Assembly (NCBI GenBank): GCA_001567105.1
Contig: LMZR01000048.1
Span: forward strand, 1 to 64,000
DNA length: 64,000 nucleotides
Direction of reading: 5' to 3'
Origin: Chloroflexi bacterium OLB14
GTDB lineage: Bacteria > Chloroflexota > Anaerolineae > Anaerolineales > Villigracilaceae
Each line of letters opens with the position of its first letter. Position 1 is the first letter of the stretch. This document shows positions 19,213 through 27,923 of the stretch, in pieces. A program made the translations under genes and the position numbers. Under the pieces are notes generated by a model. The model was not told where the DNA came from and did no database searches. It worked only from the letters and a program-made list of their open reading frames with translations.

Positions 19213-19963
19213 TTACAGTCGCGCCAATTTGCCTGCTTTTCTTATATCGCGATAGTTCCACCACACTTGCCAAATTCGTAAAGCAGCTTCAATCTGAATT
19301 TTGAAAGACATTTTTAGATTTTCCAAAACGCCTGTCTGCAAAGTAAATGGGGGCTTCACCAATTTTAAATTCTAAACAATATGCTAGGTAAATCATTTCA
19401 ACTAGGAAGACGTAGCCACTGGAATAAATATGCTCAAATGGAATTTGGCGCAGAGCATCGCTACGCCACATACGAAATCCTGTAGTGACATCATGTAAAG
19501 GCATTTGTAAAATGCTTCGAGCATAAAAATTACCAAAAGCAGAGAGATATTTGCGCCAACGGGGCCAGTTCTTATCTACTGAACCGCCTGTTGTATATCT
19601 CGACCCTAAGATTACATCATATGAATTAAGCATTTTTGACATATCTATCAATGTAGTTGGGTCATGGGAGAAATCAGCGTCCATCTGCACAATAGCTTGT
19701 GTGTCGCTAGTTAGAATTTTTTGGAAGCCATTCAAATAAGCTGAGCGTAATCCTAATTTGCCAGGGCGGTGCATGACTTCAATTTTATTTGGATGTTCTT
19801 TTGCGAGTTTATCTGCTAATGCGCCTGTACCATCTGGGCTGTTGTCGTCCACAATGAGCAAGTGAATATCAAGCGGAAGCGAAAATAAAGCGGAGACCAA
19901 TTTGGGGAGGTTCTCCGCTTCATTATAAGTAGGAATGATAACTGTAATTTTGAAATCACTCAT
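19213..19963 (-). CDS. GT2 family glycosyltransferase (Dpm1-like), frameshifted at 19311-19315
   Basis: A family 2 glycosyltransferase of the polyprenol-phosphate mannosyltransferase type, which moves a sugar from a nucleotide donor to a lipid carrier at the membrane. The first frame shows VIIPTYNEAENLPKLV, LIVDDNSPDGTG, the DXD-like MDADFSHDP, GSRYTTGGSVDKNWPRWR and FRMWRSDALRQIP. It stops at 19289 right after FGKSKN. Removing one A from the A5 run (T5 at 19311-19315) gives GKSKMSFKIQIEAALRIWQV and continues to a stop at 19213-19215, the normal end for this family. The repaired length is about 249 residues. The start overlaps the upstream regulator's stop by 4 bases, so it is operonic. Confidence 0.85.
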
Positions 19964-20808
19964 TTGTTTTTGAAATTCAGCAGTTCCGCTTTCAGGCTTT
20001 CAATATTGCCTTGGTAGTTCTTGAATGACAAAACATCTTTTAGTTTTGCATTTAAGCGATTCTTTTGGTGCACAATTTGTTCACGGTCTTTGATTGGGTA
20101 AAAATATTCCATAGATTGTTCAAGGCGTGATTGTAGTTTTTCGCTTAGATTTGTCATGTTAGAAGGGGGCAGTAATAATATAAAATCTGTAGCGCTAAGA
20201 TGCCCAAGGAAATCATCTGCATGGCTAAATTCGCGGAGCGTGTTGCTAATCATCAAACTAATGGCGCGTAAAACATCATCTGATGCGACAAAACCATATG
20301 CCTCTCGAAAAGAATCCATGTTGTTTACAGAGACAAAAAGTAAGGCGCTGGTATCTTTGCTAATTACTTCTGAGAGTTTTTCATCCACTAGTGCGCCTTC
20401 TGGCAAACCAGTAACAGGGTTAGTGAGAGAGCCTTGGCTAACTCTGTTTAAGGCGTTACGAACTCGTAAGCGCAGCTCTTGAATATCAAACGGTTTGGTG
20501 ATGTAATCATCTGCCCCAATTTCTAAGCCATGTAATTTGTCTGGGCGGTCGCGTTTTTCTGTAAGGAAGATAATGGGGATATCAGCTGTGCGGCGATCTG
20601 TTCGTAAGCGATGGGCAACCTCGTAACCATCAATATCAGGTAAGCGAATATCAAGGATGGCTAAATCTGGCGGGGTTTGTTGTGCTGAGCGCACTCCATC
20701 TTCTCCCCAATTGACTGTGGATACGTCGTATTCTTGTGAGCGAAAATACGCTGTGAGCATTTCCGCTACGTCTGGGTCGTCTTCTACGATGAGGATTTTT
20801 GACGTCAT
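19960..20808 (-). CDS. Response regulator with receiver and degenerate GGDEF domain
   Basis: A 282-residue two-domain regulator. The receiver (about residues 4-118) has ILIVEDDPD, phospho-acceptor Asp in LAILDIRLPDIDGYE, Thr in IFLTEKRD and Lys in YITKPFD. The second domain starts with the GGDEF-type TNPVTGLPEGALVDEKL and follows that fold, but the active-site motif is replaced by LSATDF, so diguanylate cyclase activity is not expected. It may bind nucleotide or a partner instead. It overlaps the GT2 start by 4 bases and follows the V4R gene by 17 bases, so the three are probably cotranscribed. No histidine kinase is nearby. Confidence 0.85.
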   Translation of the reverse strand: MTSKILIVEDDPDVAEMLTAYFRSQEYDVSTVNWGEDGVRSAQQTPPDLAILDIRLPDIDGYEVAHRLRTDRRTADIPIIFLTEKRDRPDKLHGLEIGADDYITKPFDIQELRLRVRNALNRVSQGSLTNPVTGLPEGALVDEKLSEVISKDTSALLFVSVNNMDSFREAYGFVASDDVLRAISLMISNTLREFSHADDFLGHLSATDFILLLPPSNMTNLSEKLQSRLEQSMEYFYPIKDREQIVHQKNRLNAKLKDVLSFKNYQGNIESLKAELLNFKNK

Positions 20809-20825
20809 GCAAGCCTTTTAGAGGG

Positions 20826-21461
20826 TTATGAAATTGGTTCTTTTTGAACAATAAATTCGCAAACGCTATCGCCCATAGCAATGCATTTGGATTCGTTAAC
20901 ACGAAATTCGTTACCACCAGAAACCCATTTAAGGCTTTCTTGTAATAAACCTGTAGCAATGAAGCAGACGGGTTTATCGGCACCTGTTCTACCCCAGCAA
21001 CATGGGCATTTGTGAATCGTCCAAACCCATTCAGTATCTTTTTCTTCAACTGTGGTTTGTTGATCAGAAAGTTGAGAGAAGATTTTGGCAAAAGCGGGCA
21101 AACCAATTCTCAGCTTAGATTGAAGCGGTAAGACAACAAAGGCTAAGTCGGCGGCTCCGGCTAACGCTCCAAAATTTTTCAAGGCATCAGCAAATGTGGC
21201 GCGTCCTGCTCGTAAGGCTAACCCGCGACCACCACGAGGTCCATACATTTCTTCGAGCGATGAACCAAGTGCTGAAAGTTCTGAAAAATCAAAGCCTTTT
21301 TCTAAATTATCAGGTGGATAGTTTTCAACGTAGTGACTTAATCCGCCCAAATTGAGAATAGCATTAAGACCATTTTTACCCATCACTTCTTCAAGTGACT
21401 TAATGGTAATCAAACCAAATTTGTTGGGGTAGTATAGACCTGCTTTTTGAAGGGGACTCAT
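20826..21461 (-). CDS. V4R domain sensor protein
   Basis: A 211-residue protein. The C-terminal two thirds match the V4R (4-vinyl reductase-like) domain, a small-molecule-binding fold: RGGRGLALRAGRATFADALK, then the cysteine pattern CPCCWG...PVC...ESKCIAMGDSVCEF (about 150-205), possibly a metal site. The N-terminal 60 residues (YPNKFGLITIKSLEEVMGKNGLNAIL) are a helical extension common in bacterial V4R proteins. It sits 10 bases after the Roadblock gene and 17 before the response regulator. V4R proteins elsewhere serve as ligand-sensing partners in signalling; the ligand here is unknown. Confidence 0.8.
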   Translation of the reverse strand: MSPLQKAGLYYPNKFGLITIKSLEEVMGKNGLNAILNLGGLSHYVENYPPDNLEKGFDFSELSALGSSLEEMYGPRGGRGLALRAGRATFADALKNFGALAGAADLAFVVLPLQSKLRIGLPAFAKIFSQLSDQQTTVEEKDTEWVWTIHKCPCCWGRTGADKPVCFIATGLLQESLKWVSGGNEFRVNESKCIAMGDSVCEFIVQKEPIS

Positions 21462-21471
21462 GGTTTCTCCA

Positions 21472-21843
21472 CTAAATCAACTTTGCTAAATCTTCGGCAG
21501 CACGACGCATATCTAAGAAAATTAAGCCTAACTTAGCTTGCTCTCGTGCTAGTGCCGTGAGGACTGCTTCTTCGCCAACAGACATTAAGACGACATATCC
21601 CTTAACGCCTTTTATGTAAACTTGTTCTAATGAACCACGCCCCAATTCCCCTGCAATTCGTTCGCCAAGTGATAACATTGCGGCAGACATAGCAGATACG
21701 CGATCTTCTTCTACGCCTTGCGGTAAAGCTGAGGCGATACTTAAACCATCTACACTAACTACAGCAGATGCTTCAATATCAGGTGATGATGCTTGCAATT
21801 CGCGCAAGCGGTCTACCATTTGTTGTGTTCGATTTTTTGACAA
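21472..21843 (-). CDS. Roadblock/LC7 domain protein (paralogue 2), first gene of a signalling operon
   Basis: A 123-residue Roadblock/LC7 protein nearly identical in its core (DIEASAVVSVDGL, GVEEDRVSAMSAAMLSLGER, LEQVYIKG) to the one at 10881-11252. It heads a tight operon with a V4R sensor, a receiver/dead-GGDEF regulator and a GT2 enzyme. Roadblock proteins usually partner GTPases or scaffolds. A consensus promoter lies 48 bases upstream of the start. An AGGG-type ribosome site precedes the codon. No GTPase is encoded nearby, so the partner is either the V4R protein or encoded elsewhere. Confidence 0.85.
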   Translation of the reverse strand: MSKNRTQQMVDRLRELQASSPDIEASAVVSVDGLSIASALPQGVEEDRVSAMSAAMLSLGERIAGELGRGSLEQVYIKGVKGYVVLMSVGEEAVLTALAREQAKLGLIFLDMRRAAEDLAKLI

Positions 21844-21890
21844 GTCAGCCCTCCATAAAAAGTTTAGGACATGTTTAACATGATTTAGTA

Positions 21891-21919
21891 ATTTTAGAAC
21901 AGGGCTGGGATTGTGTCAA
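21891..21919 (-). promoter_or_regulatory. Promoter of the Roadblock-V4R operon
   Basis: On the minus strand TTGACA (21914-21919) and TAAAAT (21891-21896) are spaced by exactly 17 bases, a near-consensus sigma-70 promoter upstream of the 21472-21843 gene. Confidence 0.75.
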
Positions 21920-22156
21920 GTTCACGGTTTGCAAATTGGTAAGTTTAGAAAAGAAATAATAAGGAAACGAAGTAGCTACTTTACCTCAAAATTTACGATT
22001 AAATATGAGTGGGTATGTTTGGGGTTATTTCATCTCTAAGCGCTGTAATATATTCACCACTTATAAAGTTTAGGCTGTAAACCTAACGCAACTTAAATCT
22101 TGCATCACTATGTTTTTTACTTCCTTGTTTAGATGCTTCTTTCATATAAATTTATA
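21920..22156. other. Intergenic region without recognisable gene
   Basis: About 240 AT-rich bases between the Roadblock operon promoter and the tRNA promoter. I see no ORF with a ribosome site, no repeat of the dispersed families and no clear hairpin. Confidence 0.6.
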
Positions 22157-22185
22157 TTGACACGTGCATATCGTCATGGTAAACT
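22157..22185 (+). promoter_or_regulatory. Promoter of tRNA-Asp
   Basis: TTGACA (22157-22162), a 17-base spacer and TAAACT (22180-22185) lie 19 bases before the mature tRNA start, as expected for a strong stable-RNA promoter. Confidence 0.75.
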
Positions 22186-22203
22186 ATCGCCCGCTGTTAG
22201 ATT

Positions 22204-22280
22204 GGTCTCGTGGTGTAGCGGCCTAACATGCGGCCCTGTCAAGGCCGAGATCGCGGGTTCGAATCCCGTCGGGACCGCCA
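22204..22280 (+). tRNA. tRNA-Asp (GTC)
   Basis: A complete cloverleaf. The acceptor stem GGTCTCG pairs with CGGGACC, the anticodon stem CGGCC/GGCCG carries loop CTGTCAA with anticodon GTC, and the T-loop is GGTTCGAATCC. The discriminator G is followed by a genome-encoded CCA (22278-22280). It is flanked by its own promoter and terminator. Confidence 0.97.
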
Positions 22281-22283
22281 GAA

Positions 22284-22317
22284 AAATAAATCGTCTCACT
22301 TGACGATTTATTTTTTT
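22284..22317 (+). terminator. Terminator after tRNA-Asp
   Basis: The 12-bp stem AAATAAATCGTC / GACGATTTATTT runs into a T7 tract. It ends the tRNA-Asp transcript before tRNA-Leu. Confidence 0.85.
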
Positions 22318-22354
22318 ACAAGAGTGGGATTTATATAGTAAAATATCTCTTGCC

Positions 22355-22438
22355 GGGGCGATGGCGGAATCGGCAGACGCAACAGACTTAAAATCTGTCG
22401 TTGGAAACAACGTGAGGGTTCGACCCCCTCTCGCCCCA
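22355..22438 (+). tRNA. tRNA-Leu (TAA)
   Basis: A class II tRNA. The acceptor stem GGGGCGA pairs with TCGCCCC, the anticodon stem ACAGA/TCTGT carries loop CTTAAAA with anticodon TAA, and there is a long variable arm CGTTGGAAACAACG and T-loop GGTTCGACCCC. The discriminator is A and CCA is not encoded, unlike the neighbouring tRNA-Asp. dgt begins 57 bases later and may share the transcript. Confidence 0.97.
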
Positions 22439-22494
22439 CAAATGTCATTGCGACTTATATATGTTGCAATGACGTTTTCATCTAAACATACATT

Positions 22495-23643
22495 ATGTTT
22501 ACTCGCCAACACCTTGAAGAAATTGAAGATAAAAGCCTTGCACCTTATGGAATGCGCAGCAAGGATACAAAGGGTCGTGCATATTTAGATACTGAGCCAG
22601 AATATCGCACATCATTTCAACGTGATCGTGACCGTATCCTTCACACCACTGCCTTCCGTAGATTGGAATATAAAACTCAAGTCTTTATCAATTTTGAAGG
22701 TGATCATTTTCGAACCCGTCTAACACACACATTGGAAGTTGCTCAAATTGGTAGAACATTAGCCCGCGCTTTTGGTGGCAATGAAGATTTAGTAGAAGCT
22801 ATCTGTTTAGCGCACGACTTAGGTCACTCTCCTTTTGGGCATTCGGGTGAAGTAGCATTAGCTAGGTTGATGAAAGACTTCGGCGGATTCGATCACAACA
22901 AGCAATCGCTTCGAATCGTAACCGAGCTTGAGCAACGCTATCCAGAGTTTCCTGGCTTGAACCTCACTTGGGAAGTGCGCGAAGGTATGGTGAAACACGA
23001 ATCAGAATACGATATATCTGACGCGCGTGATTTTAATCCCGACTTGCGTGGCAACCTTGAAACACAAATTGCCAACGTGGCAGATGAATTAGCCTACACC
23101 ACGCATGACCTTGATGACGGACTTCGCTCTGGTATGCTTACCCCACAAATGTTGGAAGGCATTGCTTTGTGGAACATTTTGCGCGAAACATATAATTGGC
23201 AAGGACCTGTTTTAGGTGATATGGAACGCCACCGCATGATTCGGCATTTAGTTGGTATCATGGTAACAGATATGGTCAATGCTACGGATAAACGTTTAAA
23301 AGAAAATAGAGTTAATTCGCCAATTGATATTCAAAAGCTAAAAGTCAATGTACTTGGCTATAGTGAAGAAATGCAAAGACGCAATCGCGAATTGAAAGAC
23401 TTTTTATACGCAAAGTTATATCGGCACCACCGCGTGGTCAGGATGCAAATGAAAGCAGAAAAGACTATCTCTGATATCTTTCATGCTTACCAAAGCCAAC
23501 CTACCATGTTGCCTGAACATGTGCAATTCTTTATAGAAAAACGTGGACTTGAACGAACTATTTGTGATTACATTGCAGGTATGACAGATCGCTATGCAGT
23601 AGAAGAATATCAAAAGTTATTTAATCCTCTCGAAAAGCCCTAA
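22495..23643 (+). CDS. dgt: Deoxyguanosinetriphosphate triphosphohydrolase-like protein
   Basis: An HD-superfamily enzyme that hydrolyses dNTPs (typically dGTP) to the nucleoside and triphosphate. The 382-residue product has the short Dgt form: RTSFQRDRDRILHTTAFRRLEYKTQVF near residue 36, the metal-binding His in RTRLTHTLEVAQ (about 80), AHDLGHSPFGHSGE (about 113-126) and a distal Asp in NVADELAYTTHDLDDG (about 195). The C-terminal dGTPase region is present. It starts 57 bases after tRNA-Leu, without its own clear promoter. Function is secure at family level; the preferred nucleotide is not. Confidence 0.93.
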   Translation: MFTRQHLEEIEDKSLAPYGMRSKDTKGRAYLDTEPEYRTSFQRDRDRILHTTAFRRLEYKTQVFINFEGDHFRTRLTHTLEVAQIGRTLARAFGGNEDLVEAICLAHDLGHSPFGHSGEVALARLMKDFGGFDHNKQSLRIVTELEQRYPEFPGLNLTWEVREGMVKHESEYDISDARDFNPDLRGNLETQIANVADELAYTTHDLDDGLRSGMLTPQMLEGIALWNILRETYNWQGPVLGDMERHRMIRHLVGIMVTDMVNATDKRLKENRVNSPIDIQKLKVNVLGYSEEMQRRNRELKDFLYAKLYRHHRVVRMQMKAEKTISDIFHAYQSQPTMLPEHVQFFIEKRGLERTICDYIAGMTDRYAVEEYQKLFNPLEKP

Positions 23644-23726
23644 TTAATTTTGTTTTTTATAGGGGGCAATAGAACAGAAAGCTTGCCCCTTCATCATATA
23701 TTCTCAAAGACAAGAAAGGAGAAGCC

Positions 23727-24191
23727 ATGTCTCAACCCAATTATTTAACCCCCGAAGGTGAAGCTAAACTCAAAGCCGAACTCCAAGAACTAACAGGACC
23801 CAAGCGCGAAGAACTTGCTCAAAGGTTGCGTGCTGCCATTCAAATGGGCGATCTTTCTGAAAATGCCGACTATCACAAAGCCAAAGAAGATCAAGGCTTT
23901 CTCGAAGGTCGCATTCAAGAAATTGAAGCCATCTTACGTAATTCTGTATTAATTGAAAAAGCAAAAAGCACTGGCACAGTAACAATTGGCTCAACAGTTA
24001 CGATTCAAGAAGATAACTTTGACCCTGAAACATATTATCTGGTTGGTCCTACCGAAGCAGACCCACGCCATGGGAAAATTTCGCACGAATCTCCTATTGG
24101 CAGTGCTTTGATGGATAAAAAAGTTGGCGATATTGCCGAAGCAGAAACGCCTGGCGGAAAAATAAAATTCAAAATTATTAAAATTGAATAA
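23727..24191 (+). CDS. greA: Transcription elongation factor GreA
   Basis: Rescues backtracked RNA polymerase by stimulating cleavage of the RNA 3' end in the secondary channel. The 154-residue product is of normal length. The N-terminal coiled coil has the acidic tip MGDLSENADYHKAKEDQGFLEGRI (about residues 41-64) and ends with the FKBP-like C-terminal domain (SHESPIGSALMDKKVGDIAE). An AAGGAG ribosome site lies 6 bases before the ATG. A strong terminator follows immediately. Identification is secure. Confidence 0.97.
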   Translation: MSQPNYLTPEGEAKLKAELQELTGPKREELAQRLRAAIQMGDLSENADYHKAKEDQGFLEGRIQEIEAILRNSVLIEKAKSTGTVTIGSTVTIQEDNFDPETYYLVGPTEADPRHGKISHESPIGSALMDKKVGDIAEAETPGGKIKFKIIKIE

Positions 24192-24193
24192 TA

Positions 24194-24227
24194 TAAAAAG
24201 ACTCTGCTCAAATGAGCAGAGTCTTTT
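24194..24227 (+). terminator. Rho-independent terminator of greA
   Basis: The stem AAAAAGACTCTGCTC / GAGCAGAGTCTTTTT has a 4-base loop and directly follows the greA stop. Confidence 0.93.
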
Positions 24228-24290
24228 TATCAATGAAAAACAAATTTGTTGAAACAGCACCAACTAAAAATTAAGCCTGAAGCGAAAAAT

Positions 24291-25289
24291 CTATTTGGGC
24301 CAAATTGCCAGTTCAAGTGTAATTCGTTCAAAGTAACTATTATCAGGCAATGGACCTTTGCCATACTCCAAATCAACCACTGTGGCTAGTAATTGAAGCG
24401 TAGCAGTTTCTAATAAAATTTGAGCTTGTGGCTCTACTTGCACTAATTCACCTTTTGGCTCAAGACGTGAACGAATTCCTAAATCACTAAAAGCATGTTG
24501 CGACATCAAAACTTTTGTAGCAGTTTTGATATCATTTTTATCAAACAGCCAAATTTCTAAAGCCGAAACTTTTTTCGGGTCGCCAACGCCAATCACATCA
24601 GAAACACCTACGCCATACTCACCCATAAATTCACCAGCGCTTGTGTCAATGCTAAATGATTCATCATATAAATCATCACCAAGCAAATAAGTGGTCATAG
24701 TTTGTGTAATAGGCTGAGCCAAGCCTAGCTCTGAAAAATTTGTTTTTGTGGCGCTTCGGCTAATTTCAGCGGCTTGCATTACTTTGGTTACTTCACCAGA
24801 GCCACGCTTACCAAATAAACGGAACAAATACATAGCACCTACTGCCAGCACGCCCAACACCAAAATTAAAGCAATACCAATTAAGGCAGTTCGCATTAAA
24901 GGGGATTGTCCATTTGCCGAATCTGGATTTGTTGGCTGCCCGCCAGTTGTTGCCAATATATTCGTAATCATATCGCCAAAAGATTTCACCACATTGGGGT
25001 CTTGATTACCAGGATTAGCTTGAATATTTAAATAGGCTTGCTGAGCCCCCACGCCAAGATTCTGCCAACGTTGCAGAGCCAAGTCGGGGCTTTGGTTGAG
25101 GCGAAAAGAATCAATCGCCATACGTAAATAATCTTCTTGCAAATCGGCACGCAAATAAGCAGGCGTGGCATCTACAAACTCTATTGGGTCAATTTTATAC
25201 GCCCACAATAACCCAATCAAAAAACCAGCAATAAATAAGCCGATTTGAACAAGGGGTAACTTTTTTATTAAAGCAACAACAAATTGCAT
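24291..25289 (-). CDS. Two-helix membrane protein of unknown function
   Basis: A 332-residue protein with a transmembrane helix near the N-terminus (about residues 12-31, VQIGLFIAGFLIGLLWAYKI), an exposed helical region with Asp-rich and Arg-rich text (LRADLQEDYLRMAIDSFRLNQ), a second helix (about 130-155, LMRTALIGIALILVLGVLAVGAMYLF) and a soluble C-terminal domain containing YGVGVSDVIGVGDPKKVSALEIWLFDKNDIKTATKV. The C-terminal part looks like one compact domain. I do not recognise a family with function. Topology suggests a loop outside and the C-terminal domain in the cytoplasm. It is upstream of no obvious partner; topA precedes it on the minus strand. Confidence 0.7.
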   Translation of the reverse strand: MQFVVALIKKLPLVQIGLFIAGFLIGLLWAYKIDPIEFVDATPAYLRADLQEDYLRMAIDSFRLNQSPDLALQRWQNLGVGAQQAYLNIQANPGNQDPNVVKSFGDMITNILATTGGQPTNPDSANGQSPLMRTALIGIALILVLGVLAVGAMYLFRLFGKRGSGEVTKVMQAAEISRSATKTNFSELGLAQPITQTMTTYLLGDDLYDESFSIDTSAGEFMGEYGVGVSDVIGVGDPKKVSALEIWLFDKNDIKTATKVLMSQHAFSDLGIRSRLEPKGELVQVEPQAQILLETATLQLLATVVDLEYGKGPLPDNSYFERITLELAIWPK

Positions 25290-25434
25290 AGCAAACTCCT
25301 TTGATTGGTAATAGCTAGATTATACAATGGATTTTATAACAGAATGATTATGACTCCATTGCGTAAGAGAAGCGCCTCGCACATAAAGACAGTTGGTTCT
25401 GCTCCAGCAACCTTAGGCTTATCGGAAAGCGCGT

Positions 25435-27741
25435 TTATACGCTTTCAGAAACCATCTCATCCAGTGGGAAAGATTCAGAACAATTTGTACATTGTGCTTC
25501 ACGTTTATTAGCAATGACTAATAAGCCGTTACATTTTGGACATGGTTTGGCTAATGGCTTCTTCCACGAAGTGAAATCACAATTTGGATAATTGGCACAA
25601 CCATAAAATGTGCGCCCTTTGCGCGTTTTCTTTTCAACCAAATCACCGCCATCTTTGGGGCAGTTAATTCCAATTTTTTCAAGCCATGGTTCGGTATATC
25701 TACAAGTTGGGAAGTTGGCGCATGAAATAAATTTCCCAAAACGTCCATATCGAATGACCAACTCGCCGCCATCTTCAGGGCAAATTCTACCAATCGGTTC
25801 TGGACCTGATTTCACCACAGGCATTTCGGCTTGTGCTTTTTTAACATCTTCTGAAAACGGTTCGTAAAATTCACGAATAGCGGCTTCCCAAGTCATTTCA
25901 CCTTCAGCAATTTTATCGAGGTCATCTTCCATGTGGGCAGTGAAATTCAAATCTACTACTTCGGGGAAATATTGCGTCATCAAATCATGTACTTGTAAAC
26001 CAATATCCGTTGGCATGAGGCGTTTTTCTTCACGCAATACATAACCACGTTGTTGAATAGTTGAAATAGTCGGCGCATAAGTAGATGGGCGACCAATGCC
26101 ATTTTCTTCTAAGGCTTGCACTAAAGATGCTTCTGAAAATCTTGGAGGTGGTTGCGTGAAATGTTGTTCAGGAATTAAACGAATCAATTCTTGTTTTTGA
26201 CCTTCCTCCACACCCGCAGGAATTTTCACGTCTTCTTCATCATCGTTTGTTTTCACATCTTCATTTTTTGCTTCTTCATACACAACCAAAAAGCCAGGGA
26301 ATTTTACAGCCGAGCCAGAAGCACGCAACAAATATTCATGCTCATTTGTTTTGCCTGTCACTTCTACTTGCAATGTATCAAACACTGCCGCTTCCATTTG
26401 AGAGGCAACAAATCTTTGCCAAATCAAACGATATAACTTAAACATAGCAGGCTCTAAAAATTCTTTCACTTTTTCAGGGTCACGCATGGCTGAGGTTGGA
26501 CGAATGGCTTCGTGCGCTTCTTGTGCATTAGCAGATTTTGTTTTGTATGTTGGTGCTTCAGATGGAAGGAAATCGCCTCCATACTTAGCCGACACATATT
26601 CCCGCGCTTCAGCTTGAGCAATGGCTGACACATTCGTTGAGTCCGTACGCATGTATGTAATTAAACCTGTAGAGCCACCCTCACCCACATCTTGACCTTC
26701 ATACAAACCTTGTGCTAAAGCCATAGTACGCCGCGCCGTAAAACCAAGTTTACGTGAGGCTTCTTGCTGTAACGTAGAAGTTGTGAATGGCGCCAGCGGT
26801 TTTCGACGTCGCTCCCCGCGTTTGACTTTGCTGATGGAAAACGAAGCAGTTTCAAGGTCATAAAGAAGCGGTTTGACTGTCTCTTCATTTGGTAACTCAA
26901 CATCTTTATCATCTATCTTAACGAGTTTAGCAATAAAGTTTGATTTCAAATTTTCAGGTTTAAACTCGGCGTGGATTGACCAATACTCAACAGGTTTAAA
27001 TTCATCAATTTCACGCTCGCGGTCAACGATTAACTTCAACGCCACAGATTGCACGCGCCCAGCCGATAACCGCCCGCGAACTTTTTCCCACAGAATGGGG
27101 CTGATGCTATAACCAACGAGGCGATCTAATACACGGCGTGCTTGTTGTGCATTGACGAGATTCATATCAATACTGCGTGGATGTGAAAAAGCTTCTGCCA
27201 CAGCAGGCGCAGTGATTTCGTGAAAGACAACGCGTTTGGTTCTTTCAGGTTCAATCTCTGCCGCTTCCATGAGATGCCATGAAATGGATTCGCCTTCGCG
27301 GTCGGGGTCGGTTGCTAAATATATTTCTTCTGCTTTTTTAGCAAGCTGTTTAATTTCTTTTACAACAGGTTTCTTTTCATTTGGCACGCGATATTTTGGT
27401 GTGAAATTGTTATCTACATCTACAGAAAGTTGTGACTTTAATAAATCACGCACATGCCCCACTGAGGCGCGCACAGTATAGCCTTTGCCTAAAAATCTTC
27501 CAACGGTTTTTGCTTTAGCGGGTGATTCAACAATTACTAACTTACCTTCCCGCACTTCAACTTTTTCTGGCTTTGGTGGTGGGGTTAAATTTGCGTGTGC
27601 CTCTGTTTTGCCCATACGAAATAATTTTGTGCCACACACCGCACATGTACCTGTTGTAATTGCTGAACTTTTGGCATTAAACCCAGCAACAGGATTTTGT
27701 ATTTCTCTTTTGGTCTTGCATTTCATACAATAGGCTTCCAT
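25435..27741 (-). CDS. topA: DNA topoisomerase I with N-terminal DUF5679-like zinc module
   Basis: A type IA topoisomerase that relaxes negative supercoils through a 5'-phosphotyrosine link. The 768-residue product begins with a separate 60-residue module, MEAYCMKCKTKREIQNP...TGTCAVCGTKLFRMGK, whose two CxxC pairs match DUF5679-like zinc ribbons, before the Toprim start KLVIVESPAKAKTVGRFLG (about 68). It then has DPDREGE, the active-site Tyr in GLITYMRTDS (about 362), and three C-terminal zinc fingers (CPEDGGELVIRYGRFGKFISC, CPKDGG..., CPKCNG...C..C). AAAGGAT precedes the ATG at 27741, supporting inclusion of the extra module. Confidence 0.95.
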   Translation of the reverse strand: MEAYCMKCKTKREIQNPVAGFNAKSSAITTGTCAVCGTKLFRMGKTEAHANLTPPPKPEKVEVREGKLVIVESPAKAKTVGRFLGKGYTVRASVGHVRDLLKSQLSVDVDNNFTPKYRVPNEKKPVVKEIKQLAKKAEEIYLATDPDREGESISWHLMEAAEIEPERTKRVVFHEITAPAVAEAFSHPRSIDMNLVNAQQARRVLDRLVGYSISPILWEKVRGRLSAGRVQSVALKLIVDREREIDEFKPVEYWSIHAEFKPENLKSNFIAKLVKIDDKDVELPNEETVKPLLYDLETASFSISKVKRGERRRKPLAPFTTSTLQQEASRKLGFTARRTMALAQGLYEGQDVGEGGSTGLITYMRTDSTNVSAIAQAEAREYVSAKYGGDFLPSEAPTYKTKSANAQEAHEAIRPTSAMRDPEKVKEFLEPAMFKLYRLIWQRFVASQMEAAVFDTLQVEVTGKTNEHEYLLRASGSAVKFPGFLVVYEEAKNEDVKTNDDEEDVKIPAGVEEGQKQELIRLIPEQHFTQPPPRFSEASLVQALEENGIGRPSTYAPTISTIQQRGYVLREEKRLMPTDIGLQVHDLMTQYFPEVVDLNFTAHMEDDLDKIAEGEMTWEAAIREFYEPFSEDVKKAQAEMPVVKSGPEPIGRICPEDGGELVIRYGRFGKFISCANFPTCRYTEPWLEKIGINCPKDGGDLVEKKTRKGRTFYGCANYPNCDFTSWKKPLAKPCPKCNGLLVIANKREAQCTNCSESFPLDEMVSESV

Positions 27742-27760
27742 TGAATATCCTTTTATTAAT

Positions 27761-27827
27761 GGTAGGTCATGCTTTTAACATGACTAAATAATTAATTGAA
27801 GTTGTCACCTTACAAATGTGACCCACA
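27761..27827. repeat. Composite palindrome GTAGGTCATGCTTTTAACATGAC...GTCACCTTACAAATGTGACC
   Basis: A hairpin, an AT-rich 16-base spacer and a second hairpin. The architecture and most bases match the element at 58520-58586; a half copy lies at 63005-63030. It sits upstream of topA. Confidence 0.75.
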
Positions 27828-27844
27828 ATTTGTATTACAAAAAT

Positions 27845-27870
27845 ACATCCCGTATTCCTACGGGATGCAA
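27845..27870. repeat. ATCCCGTATTCCTACGGGAT hairpin
   Basis: A short perfect inverted repeat of the CCCGTAGGGAT family seen at 40118-40250. It may end transcription of manC on the minus strand, though no strong T-tract follows. Confidence 0.55.
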
Positions 27871-27923
27871 ACATTCTACAACAACTTTTTGATTTTTGGC
27901 AAATGGTATTTTAATTGGCACTT

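Noticed and set aside
22174..22512. A 112-codon minus-strand frame crossing both tRNAs
   Set aside because: It is the antisense of tRNA-Asp and tRNA-Leu; such frames arise from tRNA sequence and are not genes.
25305..25511. A plus-strand frame between the two-helix membrane protein and topA
   Set aside because: It overlaps the 3' end of topA and has no family-like residues.
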